In this document: piece after piece, positions 6,953-14,560 of the stretch
Layout: each line of letters opens with the position of its first letter
Numbering within the stretch: the first letter of the stretch is position 1
IMG/VR virus record: IMGVR_UViG_3300032018_000020
Location: 1 to 25,762 of that record
Reading direction: 5' to 3' (one strand)
Origin: a virus
DNA length: 25,762 nucleotides
Translations under genes and position numbers: made by a program
The notes under the pieces: model-generated
The model's database searches: none
Told to the model about the DNA's origin: nothing
What the model saw: the letters and a program-made list of their open reading frames with translations, nothing else

Positions 6953-7118
6953 GTTTTAGAATGAGGACGAAATGGGGGGCCATGATGCCGACCTGTACCC
7001 CACCCCCCCCCGAAAGATTCAGCCATTTCCCTTCCACCCCTGACCGATTGGTCTCTATCAATTGGGGTAGTTTTTCAGAAACGAGTTCAGACCTTAATCA
7101 AGGGGGGGCGCGGGGGGG

Positions 7119-8099
7119 ATGCTGACTGCTCTGCTCGACAAATATGCCACCCATCTGATCGTGCTGCGCGGTCTGTCTCTCCGCAGCGTGGCCGACTACC
7201 AGAAGCGGGTGTCGGAGTTCTTTGCCTGGCTTGCGGCCGATAGCAGGTCCACGGAGATCAAGACCATCAGCCAGGACGATGTTGAGGCCTGGCTCAAGCA
7301 CCTCTATTACGAGCAGCACAACGCCACCTTGACCCGCCACACCAAACTCGGGGCCGTGTCCGGCTTCTGGCGCTTCCTGCTTTACGAGCAGCATGTGGCC
7401 GCAGACATCACCGCGCTCATCCCTCGCCCCAGGGTAAAGCGCCGGATGATGCAGTATTTCACCAGAAACGAGGTGGTAGCTTTCTTCTCGGCCTGCCCGG
7501 TAAACACCGAGAAGGGAATCCGCGACACCTGCATCCTAATCATCCTCGCCTTTGCCGGACTGCGCGTCGGGGAGCTGTGCGGACTCCGGATGAGCGACAT
7601 CATGGACGACGGCGACTATGTCGACATCATGGTGCCGGAGGATATAGGCAAGCAGGGGAACTACCGCACGGTTGACCTGTGGAAGACCCCGACGGCATTT
7701 CTCCGGAGATGGATAGCCATTCGTTTCACCCAGGGCGCCCGGATCGACGACCCGCTCTTTATCAGTTATCGCCGCGGAAACACGGCGGTGGGTAATAAGT
7801 TATCCGGCAAGGATATAGACCGGCTCATCAAGACCCTGGGCGAGTCAGCCGGGATCCGCAAGGCTCGTATCCACTCGCACATGTTCCGGGCCACCCACGG
7901 CTCCGATCTCCTCTTTATCATCGGGTTCACCATTGCAGCCATTGCGGCCCGGCTGGGCCACAAGAACATAGCCACCACCGACAGCTATTTGCCTCGGCGC
8001 GGAAGGATCACGCAACGCTACCGGAGCTTGCGGGATTACTGGCTTCCCTGGGAAAAAATTTACACGGAGGGGGCGGCCCATGCCGAGAGCCGAGAATAG
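7119..8099 (+). CDS. Tyrosine recombinase (XerC/D-like phage integrase)
   Basis: A 326-residue recombinase distinct from IntI. An N-terminal core-binding SAM-like domain (residues 1-100, SLRSVADYQKRVSEFFAWL) precedes a catalytic domain with R149 (AGLRVGELCGLR), a probable catalytic Lys near 178, H254-x-x-R257 (HMFRATHG), H281 (LGHKN) and Tyr290 (TTDSYL). The second-helix motif reads HMFRATHGSDLL rather than the usual HxLRHTFAT, so it is a divergent branch. It lacks the IntI insertion. It probably integrates or excises the phage, or resolves multimers. A run of G residues sits before the ATG and no classical Shine-Dalgarno is distinguishable from it. The 3' end overlaps the Mor-like gene by 20 nt. 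Confidence 0.9.
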   Translation: MLTALLDKYATHLIVLRGLSLRSVADYQKRVSEFFAWLAADSRSTEIKTISQDDVEAWLKHLYYEQHNATLTRHTKLGAVSGFWRFLLYEQHVAADITALIPRPRVKRRMMQYFTRNEVVAFFSACPVNTEKGIRDTCILIILAFAGLRVGELCGLRMSDIMDDGDYVDIMVPEDIGKQGNYRTVDLWKTPTAFLRRWIAIRFTQGARIDDPLFISYRRGNTAVGNKLSGKDIDRLIKTLGESAGIRKARIHSHMFRATHGSDLLFIIGFTIAAIAARLGHKNIATTDSYLPRRGRITQRYRSLRDYWLPWEKIYTEGAAHAESRE

Positions 8100-8349
8100 G
8101 GAATTGCTCGATCAGTTGGTGTCCAGGGTTTGTAAAGATTTTGGGGTGGAGTCAGGCCGCGCCATCATGCGGACGATATTTGAGGAGCTCGGAGGTTTCC
8201 GCATAACCATCCCGACGCTTGAGGATCTACACCGGGAAGAACGCGATAGCCGTATCAAGCTCATTTTTAACGGGGGCAATATTTCAGAACTCGCAGAGCG
8301 GTTTGGTATTTCAAAGAGACATGTTCGGAGGATTGTCACTGATGGTTAA
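8080..8349 (+). CDS. Mor/C-family transcription activator
   Basis: This 89-residue DNA-binding protein resembles the Mu middle/late activators Mor and C. It has a helical dimerisation half, the beta-strand linker (GGFRITIPTLEDL) and a C-terminal helix-turn-helix (NISELAERFGISKRHVRRIV, about residues 68-87). In Mu, Mor turns on the middle promoter and C turns on late genes by binding a dyad and recruiting RNA polymerase. Only one such protein is seen here, so it may serve both roles. GGAGGGGG stands just before the ATG, inside the recombinase gene. The gene lies directly upstream of the late region, and the 43-bp repeats with an imperfect dyad are its best candidate targets. Confidence 0.85.
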   Translation: MPRAENRELLDQLVSRVCKDFGVESGRAIMRTIFEELGGFRITIPTLEDLHREERDSRIKLIFNGGNISELAERFGISKRHVRRIVTDG

Positions 8350-8503
8350 AGAGAAAAAATGTCCGTATCAGCCAGGGGAGATCAACCACGAGGTGTGCTC
8401 TTCAATGGCGGCCCACGGGAACAAGGCATGCAGGACGTGTCAGAAAAAACCAACCATCTCTGTAAAATCCGGGGGGCAGAAAAACACCCCCCTCTTCCTA
8501 TAA
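8342..8503 (+). CDS. Small Cys-rich, probably zinc-binding protein
   Basis: A 53-residue ORF overlaps the end of the Mor-like gene by 8 nt, with GGAGG at 8327-8331 as a good ribosome binding site. Cysteines at residues 7, 19, 30 and 33 (CPYQ, EVCSS, CRTC), with His16 and His25 between them, look like a small zinc ribbon. Small proteins of this type are common beside Mor-like genes in Mu-like prophages, but I cannot name a characterised homologue. It probably binds nucleic acid or a protein partner. Confidence 0.6.
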   Translation: MVKEKKCPYQPGEINHEVCSSMAAHGNKACRTCQKKPTISVKSGGQKNTPLFL

Positions 8504-8515
8504 TGTTAAAGGCAT

Positions 8516-8582
8516 ACGGCACTGGTTGGATATAAAGCTGGAACAGCCCCTCCCTCATAAGTTGGTTGCCAACCGGTGCCGT
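8516..8582 (+). promoter_or_regulatory. Long inverted repeat in the 8504-8620 intergenic region
   Basis: ACGGCACTGGTTGG (8516-8529) and CCAACCGGTGCCGT (8569-8582) pair over 14 positions, with one G-U in RNA, around a 39-nt loop. The loop contains a small GCTG-GAA-CAGC hairpin. The right arm can instead form a tight local GGTTG-C-CAACC hairpin, which is incompatible with the long stem. No T-tract follows, so it is not a standard terminator. A TATAAA box lies in the loop. It could be an operator, an RNA switch or a remnant mobile-element end. Confidence 0.4.
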
Positions 8583-8620
8583 TTGTTATTAAGCTGTCTC
8601 GTATAAAAAAGAGGTAAATC

Positions 8621-8932
8621 ATGAAACCACCCCCAAGCAATAGAAATGTCCCGAAGTGGATGTGGGCAGATGCGTGCGAACAATACGAAGACTATCAGCG
8701 TCTGTACAAAATGCTTCAAGACATAGGCCTCAGCGATCTGGCCGCGGATGAATATATTGACGCTCACGCCGAGCTGTCACGCATGGTGGAGCTGCTTGAT
8801 CCGAAGGAAGAGGATTTCCGTTCCGACGATCACTCCAAGAATTTCGCCAAAGCCGCTGCCGCGCTTGCCGCCATGAAAAAAAATCTTGGGTATGATTCAA
8901 CCCAACCCACACCCCCAATAATCACAAAGTGA
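8621..8932 (+). CDS. Hypothetical small acidic protein
   Basis: A 103-residue protein with a good upstream GAGGT. It is predicted to be mostly helical and acidic (ELSRMVELLDPKEEDFRSDDHS), with an Ala-rich helix near the C-terminus (AKAAAALAAMKKNLG). There is no signal peptide or membrane segment and no recognisable motif. Its last codons overlap the first copy of the 43-bp repeat. Its position between the activator and the terminase resembles the small Mu-like genes ahead of the packaging genes; a role in the early-to-late switch or in lysis control is possible but unsupported. Confidence 0.65.
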   Translation: MKPPPSNRNVPKWMWADACEQYEDYQRLYKMLQDIGLSDLAADEYIDAHAELSRMVELLDPKEEDFRSDDHSKNFAKAAAALAAMKKNLGYDSTQPTPPIITK

Positions 8933-8967
8933 CACGGTCTGCCAGTCTGCGTCCCCTTTCTCTGCTA
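8925..8967 (+). promoter_or_regulatory. 43-bp repeat, copy 1: candidate late promoter/activator site
   Basis: This segment is 40/43 identical to 14561-14603. It starts 8 nt before the stop codon of the preceding gene and lies 23 bp upstream of the terminase small subunit start. Positions 8931-8953 form an imperfect dyad, GACnCnGnCTG-C-CAGnCnGnGTC, fitting a dimeric activator. The conserved block ends in TTTCTCTGCTA, whose last bases might serve as a poor -10. Binding by the Mor-like protein is an inference. Confidence 0.55.
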
Positions 8968-8990
8968 AGGCAAAGTAAGGGGACATGGAT

Positions 8991-9689
8991 ATGGCAGACG
9001 ACAACAATCAGAGCGGCAACGAAACCGACCCGGATAACGGCGTTGGTATTCCTCTCGCAATGCGGGTGCGGCGTGAATACACGCTGAGTCCGGCCGCGAT
9101 TGAGCAGCGCCGCCAGGCCGCCTTACAGCCAAAGCCAGGCATGCAGGGAGTGCGCAACGCCTGGAAGCATGGCCGCCACGCCTCTTCTTTTCTCACCCGT
9201 CTCAAGCCCTGCAAAACAACCTGCCCGCAATACCCGTGTGAACTGGTAGCCGACAACGTCACCGAGCCCGGCAAGGATTGCCTGGACAAAGCAGAGCTGC
9301 TCAGTATCATCCATGCAGTCCATGACGCCATCAAAGACCCGAAAGAAGGCACCGCCGCCTTTCAAGAGATCGCCGCAGTCAATATCGCCAACTCCATCCG
9401 CATCCTGGAAATGCTTCAGGAAGACATCATGCGCGACGGCACGGTGATCAAATCCACAAAGGAAACCAAGTTCGGACCCGAGATCGAATACAAGCTCCAC
9501 CCCTCCCTGCTTGCCCTGCCCAAGATGATCCAGGATCTCAACCTCACCCCCGACCAGTTCATGATTACGCCCAAGGCCAAGGCCAAAGTCGACGGAGAGC
9601 AGGAGGCCGCCAAAACCATCGGCGAGCTGCTCGGTGCCGCAGGCAAACAGTTGGCCCAGGCAAAGGCCGCCACCCAGAAAGAGGTTTAA
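8991..9689 (+). CDS. Probable terminase small subunit
   Basis: A 232-residue protein placed directly before the terminase large subunit. Small terminases recognise the packaging site and feed DNA to the large subunit. It has a charged N-terminus, then GVRNAWKHGRHASSF, a Cys cluster (CKTTCPQYPC, then DCLDK) that could bind metal, a helical middle part (AVNIANSIRILEMLQED), and an Ala/Lys-rich tail. AAGGGG lies 8 nt upstream of this ATG but only 2 nt from the in-frame ATG at 8985, so I prefer 8991. Assignment rests on position and on resemblance to Mu gp27-type small terminases; sequence evidence alone is moderate. Confidence 0.7.
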   Translation: MADDNNQSGNETDPDNGVGIPLAMRVRREYTLSPAAIEQRRQAALQPKPGMQGVRNAWKHGRHASSFLTRLKPCKTTCPQYPCELVADNVTEPGKDCLDKAELLSIIHAVHDAIKDPKEGTAAFQEIAAVNIANSIRILEMLQEDIMRDGTVIKSTKETKFGPEIEYKLHPSLLALPKMIQDLNLTPDQFMITPKAKAKVDGEQEAAKTIGELLGAAGKQLAQAKAATQKEV

Positions 9690-9692
9690 GCT

Positions 9693-11489
9693 GTGGAGCC
9701 GATCCGCCTTGACGACCTCGGCAAGGGTGTTGTGGTTCCGCACGACACCTTCGACGCTACCCTTGCCGCGTTGGGTTGGACCTGGCAGCAGATATCCCGC
9801 GGCTCCTTGCCGCCGCCCTTCACCTCGCTTGAAGACTTCCAGCTTGCCATCATCGCCGACGACCCCTTGCTCTGGTGCACCGCCTTTCTGCGCGAGCCGG
9901 AGGATTCGGACCACGTCCAGCCCTACAGCTTTTTTCCCTACCAGATAGACTCGCTGCGCTGGTCCGGCTCCACCGTCCACAAGTGTGGCGCCGAGGTGGG
10001 CAAGACCCGCGAGATCGTTGCCTGGTGTTTGCACAAGGCCTTCACCGTCCCCAACGGCTCCGGCCTGATCGGCGCGCCACAGCAGACCCATCTGGACGAG
10101 ATCATCGAGGCCATGACCGACCAGTTCAACTGGAATGAAGATCTGGCCCGCGACTTGCTGCGCCACAAGAAGCACCCCCACCACGCCTTTTATTTTCGCA
10201 ACGGCTTCAAGATAGACTTTCGCCCGGCCGGCCACGATGGCGAGGCATACCGCGGCGTGCATGTGCGGACCTTCGCCATCAAGGACGAGGCCGCCAAGTG
10301 CAAGAACCCGACGCAGTTTTCCGAGTTCTGGCGGGCCATGAAACCAACGGCGGTCGCCCGCCTGTATTCGGTACCGGACGGCGACCGCTCCTGTGAATTT
10401 TTCAAACTCGGCCAGCGGGCCATAGGCAAAGTCGAGGAGGAGAACAATGCAACCCTTGAAGGCGCTGCTAAACAACTTACATTCAGACTCTTCAAGTGGG
10501 CAAAAGCCCTTATGCCGCCTCCTTACTGGACAGACGAACGCCGCAAGTTCTACGTCGAGCAATACGGTGGAGAAGATTCTCCTGGGTACCAGCACAATGT
10601 CCTCGGAGAAGACGGCGATCCGGAACATACTGTCTTCCCCTGGCACCACCTGAAACACTGCATCAAGCAGATCGACGAATACCGCTGCCTGAAAATCCTG
10701 GTGGATTCATCGCACGACGAGGTGATCGTCACCGGCTATCGCGGCTCCCTTACCTTTTCCACGGAAGGCGAACCGCAAGCCCGGGCGATTTCCGCCATCG
10801 ACACCGTGTTCGTCCGCGCTCCGTTTTTCAAGGCCGACGAGGATGGCCAGTCGGAGTTCACCCGGCTCATCAAGTCGTTTTTCGTATCGGTGCCGGGTCT
10901 CAAGCGCGGCGGCGCCGACCTGGGCTTTTCCGGCGACCCCACCGAGATCATCATCAAGAATATCATCGGCAAGCAGGAACGCATGGTGGCCAGGCTGCAG
11001 CTCAAGCACGTCACCTACGATCAGCAATGCCAGGCAATCAGCGCCCTGGATGATCTCTACGGCCCCAGGGAGTCACTCACCTGGGGCACCGACTTCGGCA
11101 ACGCCGGGTCTGCCGTGGCCCATGATCTCCAGGGGCTGGCCATTTACGAAGAAAAAGAGTTCGAGCACCGGCTGCGCGGCTTTCAGTTTGAATCCACCAC
11201 CGACAATGTCAACGAGGAAGGCGACCCGGTGATAGACGCCAAAAGCGGCAAGCCGGCGCGGATCACCCTTAAGGAACTGGCCACCGACATCCTGGTCAAA
11301 AAGATGCAGCGCCAGGAGCTGGAGATACCGGCCGACCCGGACATCATCCTGTATTACACCAATCACACTGTGCGCATGGGCAGCAGACACCGGATTTTCA
11401 AGAAGGAAGACGACCATCTCCTCGATGCTGACCGTGCCCAGACCTTGGCCAATATCATGGCCGCAACCGTGGAGGATTTATTCGCATGA
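9693..11489 (+). CDS. Terminase large subunit (Mu gp28-like)
   Basis: The ATP-driven DNA packaging motor and nuclease, 598 residues. The ATPase domain has a Walker A variant CGAEVGKT at residues 98-105 and a Walker B region AIKDEAAK near 195-202. The C-terminal half has acidic RNase H-like nuclease candidates (GGADLGFSGDPTEI near 405, and WGTDFGNAG further on), and ends with the HLLDADRAQTLANIM region typical of Mu-like large terminases. It starts with GTG shortly after the small subunit stop and overlaps the portal start by 4 nt (ATGA), as expected for coupled packaging genes. Confidence 0.85.
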   Translation: MEPIRLDDLGKGVVVPHDTFDATLAALGWTWQQISRGSLPPPFTSLEDFQLAIIADDPLLWCTAFLREPEDSDHVQPYSFFPYQIDSLRWSGSTVHKCGAEVGKTREIVAWCLHKAFTVPNGSGLIGAPQQTHLDEIIEAMTDQFNWNEDLARDLLRHKKHPHHAFYFRNGFKIDFRPAGHDGEAYRGVHVRTFAIKDEAAKCKNPTQFSEFWRAMKPTAVARLYSVPDGDRSCEFFKLGQRAIGKVEEENNATLEGAAKQLTFRLFKWAKALMPPPYWTDERRKFYVEQYGGEDSPGYQHNVLGEDGDPEHTVFPWHHLKHCIKQIDEYRCLKILVDSSHDEVIVTGYRGSLTFSTEGEPQARAISAIDTVFVRAPFFKADEDGQSEFTRLIKSFFVSVPGLKRGGADLGFSGDPTEIIIKNIIGKQERMVARLQLKHVTYDQQCQAISALDDLYGPRESLTWGTDFGNAGSAVAHDLQGLAIYEEKEFEHRLRGFQFESTTDNVNEEGDPVIDAKSGKPARITLKELATDILVKKMQRQELEIPADPDIILYYTNHTVRMGSRHRIFKKEDDHLLDADRAQTLANIMAATVEDLFA

Positions 11490-13555
11490 AAATATATCCC
11501 GCCTCTTTTCTCGACCGGGCAAAAAACATCTTCGCCCGCACCAAGGCCCCATTGCCCAGCGGTATCCAGCTGCGACCAAATGACGGCCAGGGTCCGTTCA
11601 CCCCCTACTTCAAGCAGTTTATCCCCCGCAAGGTAGAGGCCTCGTTTTACGAGTTCCTGCGGGAGGCGATACCGATCATCGATGCCGCTATCGGCAGGCT
11701 GGTGTCTTTGGATGGCCATATCGTGGTCAAGGGCAACAACGAGGCCCTGGTCGACGAGATTCAGGAGTGGATGGACAACATTGTGGTCAACGACCTTGGC
11801 ACCGGCCTGCAGGCCTTCCATGCCAACGTCAGCAACGAAGCGTTTGAGCAGGGATTCGGCCTGGGCGAATTTATCACCGACAAGGCCCGGCGCGATATCG
11901 TCGGCCTCCGGGTGGCCGATTCCAAGTTCATCAAATTCAAGCGCTCCTCCACGGCCGGCGGCATCGAAATTTTGCAGAAGGCGGATGGCGACTTCGGCTA
12001 CCGCCCCCTGCACCGCGACAACCTGATGTATTTTTCCATCGGCAACGAAAACCAGAACCCATACGGCACCCCGATCTTTCGCTCCTGCGAGTTCGTCGCC
12101 CAGATCCTGGCCACCATGCACAACTCTTTGCTCAATGTCTGGGAGCGGTTCGGCGATCCGTCTTTCTCCGTCAACTATAAAACCTCGAAAAAAGACGGCG
12201 CCGACCTGGAAGCACGACGGCTGCAAATAGCCAATGAACTGGACACCGCCTTCCGCGCCAAGCGGCAAGGGAAGAGCGCGGACTTTGTCCGGGCTATGGA
12301 CAGCAACAGCAACATCGAGATCACGGTGCTCGGGGCCGACAATGCGGTGCTCGAGCTGGAGGTGCCCTCCCGCCATGTGCTGGAGCAGATCGTTTCCAAG
12401 TCCGGATTGCCGCCCTGGATGCTGGGGCTGCACTGGTCCACCACCGAGCGGCTCGCCAACTTCGAAACCGAGATGGTCCTGGCGGATGTGCAGATCCGCC
12501 AGGCGGCCAAGTTGCCTAGCTTCCGCCGACTGATATCCACCATGCTGATGCTGCGCGGCCGCGCCTGGAAGAAAGGCGACTGGTGGCTCGAGTGGCAGCA
12601 GGTCAATCTTCACGACGTTGTCGCCCAGGCCCAGGCCCGGTTCCTCAACGCCCAGGCCGACATGTACCATGTGCAAAATGCCGAGACCCTCGGCATTGCT
12701 CTGGACGTGCGGGATCTGTCCTTTGGCAAATCGCTCCCGGTATCGGGCGCAAAGGGCCATGCCGCTCTCCATGCCCAGATCAAGGCAGCAAAGGCCTGCG
12801 GCTGCAAGGAGAGCCAGCGCAGCGAACCGTGGCCTGAACTGGACAACCTCGAGGCCGACTTTGAGAAAAGGCTGGTAGATGATTGGGCGGGGCTGCTCTC
12901 CCGGGTCAAGACCATCCTGGCGCTGGATCAAGCAAAGAGCGCCAAGGGCGAGGATGAAAAGCCGGGCTTTGTGCTCTCCACCGAGCAACGCGCCATGGTC
13001 TTGGCCGCAGCAAAGGAATGGACCGCAGCCTATAACCCGGCCACGAAGGATTCGCCGCTCCATTGGTTTTATGGCCAATCGTTCAGCGCCGGATTGTTCC
13101 AGGCATCCCGCATGGTCGGCGACGATGTCACCCTGCTCAGTATCCTCAAGAACAACGAGACCTTCGACTCGCTGGTCACCGACGGGTTTGCCCTGGTCAA
13201 GGACAACGCCACCAAGGCGATCACCAACCGGATCCTGCCGGAAATGGAAGCGCACGTCATCGCGGGCAGCAATCCAGTGGAGGTTGCCCGGAGGCTGGAG
13301 CGGCTGTTCGGGGATGCGAATTCGGACTGGCAACGCCTGGCAAGATCCGAGATGGCGATGGCGGCGGAAACGGCAAAGAAAGCGGAATGGACAGAGCGCG
13401 GCCTGAAACGGCTCGAATTTGCCCCGGCTCCGGACGCATGCAGTATCTGCCGCGCCCTGGCCGGAGAGTACGAGATCAGCGCCTGCCCCTTGCCGGTAAA
13501 GAATACTCACCCGCGCTGCCGGTGCTCGACCAGACCGGCGGCGAGTGAGGTGTAG
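11486..13555 (+). CDS. Portal protein fused to gpF-like head morphogenesis domain
   Basis: A 689-residue protein. Residues 1 to about 430 look like a portal of the Mu gp29/DUF935 type (YEFLREAIPIIDAAIGRL, then LPPWMLGLHWSTTERLANFE), the dodecameric ring through which DNA enters the capsid. The rest resembles the Mu gp30/SPP1 gp7 minor head protein: a helical region, then RSEMAMAAETAKKAEW and a terminal metal-binding motif (ACSICRALAGEYE... THPRCRC). In Mu these are two genes; here a single frame spans both with no internal stop. The start overlaps the terminase stop by 4 nt. The 3' end runs into a structured untranslated segment. Confidence 0.85.
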   Translation: MKIYPASFLDRAKNIFARTKAPLPSGIQLRPNDGQGPFTPYFKQFIPRKVEASFYEFLREAIPIIDAAIGRLVSLDGHIVVKGNNEALVDEIQEWMDNIVVNDLGTGLQAFHANVSNEAFEQGFGLGEFITDKARRDIVGLRVADSKFIKFKRSSTAGGIEILQKADGDFGYRPLHRDNLMYFSIGNENQNPYGTPIFRSCEFVAQILATMHNSLLNVWERFGDPSFSVNYKTSKKDGADLEARRLQIANELDTAFRAKRQGKSADFVRAMDSNSNIEITVLGADNAVLELEVPSRHVLEQIVSKSGLPPWMLGLHWSTTERLANFETEMVLADVQIRQAAKLPSFRRLISTMLMLRGRAWKKGDWWLEWQQVNLHDVVAQAQARFLNAQADMYHVQNAETLGIALDVRDLSFGKSLPVSGAKGHAALHAQIKAAKACGCKESQRSEPWPELDNLEADFEKRLVDDWAGLLSRVKTILALDQAKSAKGEDEKPGFVLSTEQRAMVLAAAKEWTAAYNPATKDSPLHWFYGQSFSAGLFQASRMVGDDVTLLSILKNNETFDSLVTDGFALVKDNATKAITNRILPEMEAHVIAGSNPVEVARRLERLFGDANSDWQRLARSEMAMAAETAKKAEWTERGLKRLEFAPAPDACSICRALAGEYEISACPLPVKNTHPRCRCSTRPAASEV

Positions 13556-13560
13556 GAGGA

Positions 13561-13681
13561 CGGGACTGGGGGGAGTTGGACCTCCCCCCGAACCATCCGC
13601 CCTTGCGCAAACAAGGGATGGAGGCCCGCAGGGTACACCTGCTTAAGTCCCGATATGCGTGAGACACGCCCGGGCAACTTA
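13561..13681 (+). ncRNA. Candidate structured RNA / 5' leader of the dam-like gene
   Basis: Stem A pairs CGGGACT (13561-13567) with AGTCCCG (13646-13652) and encloses three hairpins. These are GGGGGGAG/CTCCCCCC (13568-13589), CCAT plus CCCTTG with CAAGGG plus ATGG (13593-13621), and GCAGG/CCTGC (13628-13642). A fifth hairpin GCGTG-AGA-CACGC (13657-13669) follows. The 3' strand of stem A can instead extend hairpin five through TAAGT/ACTTA and CCCG/CGGG. The two states exclude each other, as in attenuators and riboswitches. The cloverleaf shape is not a tRNA because the arm and loop sizes are wrong. It lies 32 nt before the methylase start. Confidence 0.45.
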
Positions 13682-13712
13682 GCAGCCCCCCTGTCAAAAG
13701 GAAAGAGGAATC

Positions 13713-14477
13713 ATGTCACACGTAATCCCCTATTTCGGAGGCAAAAACCGCTTAACCAAAACCATTATCGAGAAAATTACACCGCACACTTGCTATGTCG
13801 AGGTGTTCGCCGGAAGCGCCGGGGTGCTTTTTGCCAAGGATCCATCCAAGGCGGAGGTGATCAACGATCTCGACAAGGAGTTGGTCACGTTCTATCGCGT
13901 GGTGAAGCATCACCCGGAAGAGTTTTACCGTCAGTTCAAATATTGCCTGGTTGCCAGGGATGAATTTGAGCGGCTGAAAAAGGTAGACCCGGAAACCCTC
14001 ACCGATATCCAGCGGGCCGTCCGTTATTTCTACCTGCAGAAAAATGCCTTTGGCGGGCATGTCGTCGGGCAATCATTCGGGACGGCGACCACCGCTGCGG
14101 CCCGCTTGAACCTCTTCAACCTGGAGCAAATCATCACCACCGTCTGGCAGCGTTTGGCAGGGGTCACCATCGAGCGTCTTGATTTCCGCAAACTGCTCCC
14201 CCGTTACGACCGACCGCACACCTTCTTTTTTATGGATCCGCCCTATTGGGATGTTCCTGGTTACCGGCACGATTTTGTCGAGCAGGACTTCCTTGACCTG
14301 GCCGAGATTTTGTCACGGCTGGCCGGGCGGTTTCTGATGACCATCAACGACACCAAGGAAGTGCGGGAGATTTTCGGCGGGTTCCGGATCGAAGAAGTGC
14401 AGCTCAAATATTCGATGTCGAGCCAGGCCAGCTCCAGGGCAAAGCAGCGTACCGAGCTATTGATTTCCAACGATTGA
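13713..14477 (+). CDS. DNA adenine methylase, Dam/D12 class
   Basis: An N6-adenine methyltransferase of 254 residues, near the usual D12 length. The N-terminal PYFGGKNRL binds the cofactor region with motif I YVEVFAGSAGVLF, followed by VINDLD. The catalytic motif IV is DPPYW near residue 175, followed by IND in a motif-V-like segment (FLMTINDTKE). AAAGAGG precedes the ATG. No restriction partner is present. The gene interrupts the usual Mu-like order between head morphogenesis and protease, has a long structured leader, and is followed by a strong terminator, so it behaves as an inserted moron unit. Likely roles are escape from host restriction or control of phage promoters. Confidence 0.9.
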   Translation: MSHVIPYFGGKNRLTKTIIEKITPHTCYVEVFAGSAGVLFAKDPSKAEVINDLDKELVTFYRVVKHHPEEFYRQFKYCLVARDEFERLKKVDPETLTDIQRAVRYFYLQKNAFGGHVVGQSFGTATTAAARLNLFNLEQIITTVWQRLAGVTIERLDFRKLLPRYDRPHTFFFMDPPYWDVPGYRHDFVEQDFLDLAEILSRLAGRFLMTINDTKEVREIFGGFRIEEVQLKYSMSSQASSRAKQRTELLISND

Positions 14478-14511
14478 GGCCACCGGCCCACCCCACCATA
14501 TCCCCAGCACG

Positions 14512-14547
14512 AAAAGCCCTGCCATCTTGGCCGGGCTTTTCTTTTTT
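14512..14547 (+). terminator. Rho-independent terminator after the adenine methylase gene
   Basis: AAAAGCCC (14512-14519) pairs with GGGCTTTT (14533-14540). An inner GCC/GGC extends the stem across one mismatch, around a 5-nt loop. TTTTCTTTTTT follows the helix. It lies about 35 nt after the methylase stop and separates the packaging operon from the second late operon. Confidence 0.85.
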
Positions 14548-14560
14548 CCGCCCTCAGCAA

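Larger units (their letters stand above)
6318..7118. other. 801-bp intergenic region without a convincing gene
   Basis: This is the only long gap in the window. Its left half contains the GGGTGCAA repeat array and an AT-rich stretch. Its right half contains a perfect palindrome AGAACA-ACCC-TGTTCT (6781-6796), the TGTGCGG motif cluster (6860-6952), a C9 run near 7003, and two G7 runs directly before the recombinase gene. An ORF covers 6314-6940, but its composition simply reflects the repeats (GCK, GAN words). It matches no family I know, so I do not call it a gene. The region separates the early and recombinase operons and probably holds origin and promoter functions. Confidence 0.6.

Noticed and set aside
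7003-7118. C9 and G7 runs as regulatory phase-variation tracts for the recombinase
   Set aside because: They could affect spacing before the start codon, but no promoter elements can be placed relative to them, so there is no basis for a claim.
11363-13510. 715-codon - strand ORF opposite the portal gene
   Set aside because: Antisense shadow of a high-GC gene: the real portal-gpF protein lies on the + strand with clear motifs. The same applies to the long - strand ORFs at 1768-2862, 3430-4566, 9123-10658 and 16058-18181.
13561-13652. tRNA gene suggested by the cloverleaf shape
   Set aside because: Arm sizes do not fit (an 8-bp first arm, a 5-nt last loop), there is no T-loop consensus (TTCRANY) and no CCA-type end.
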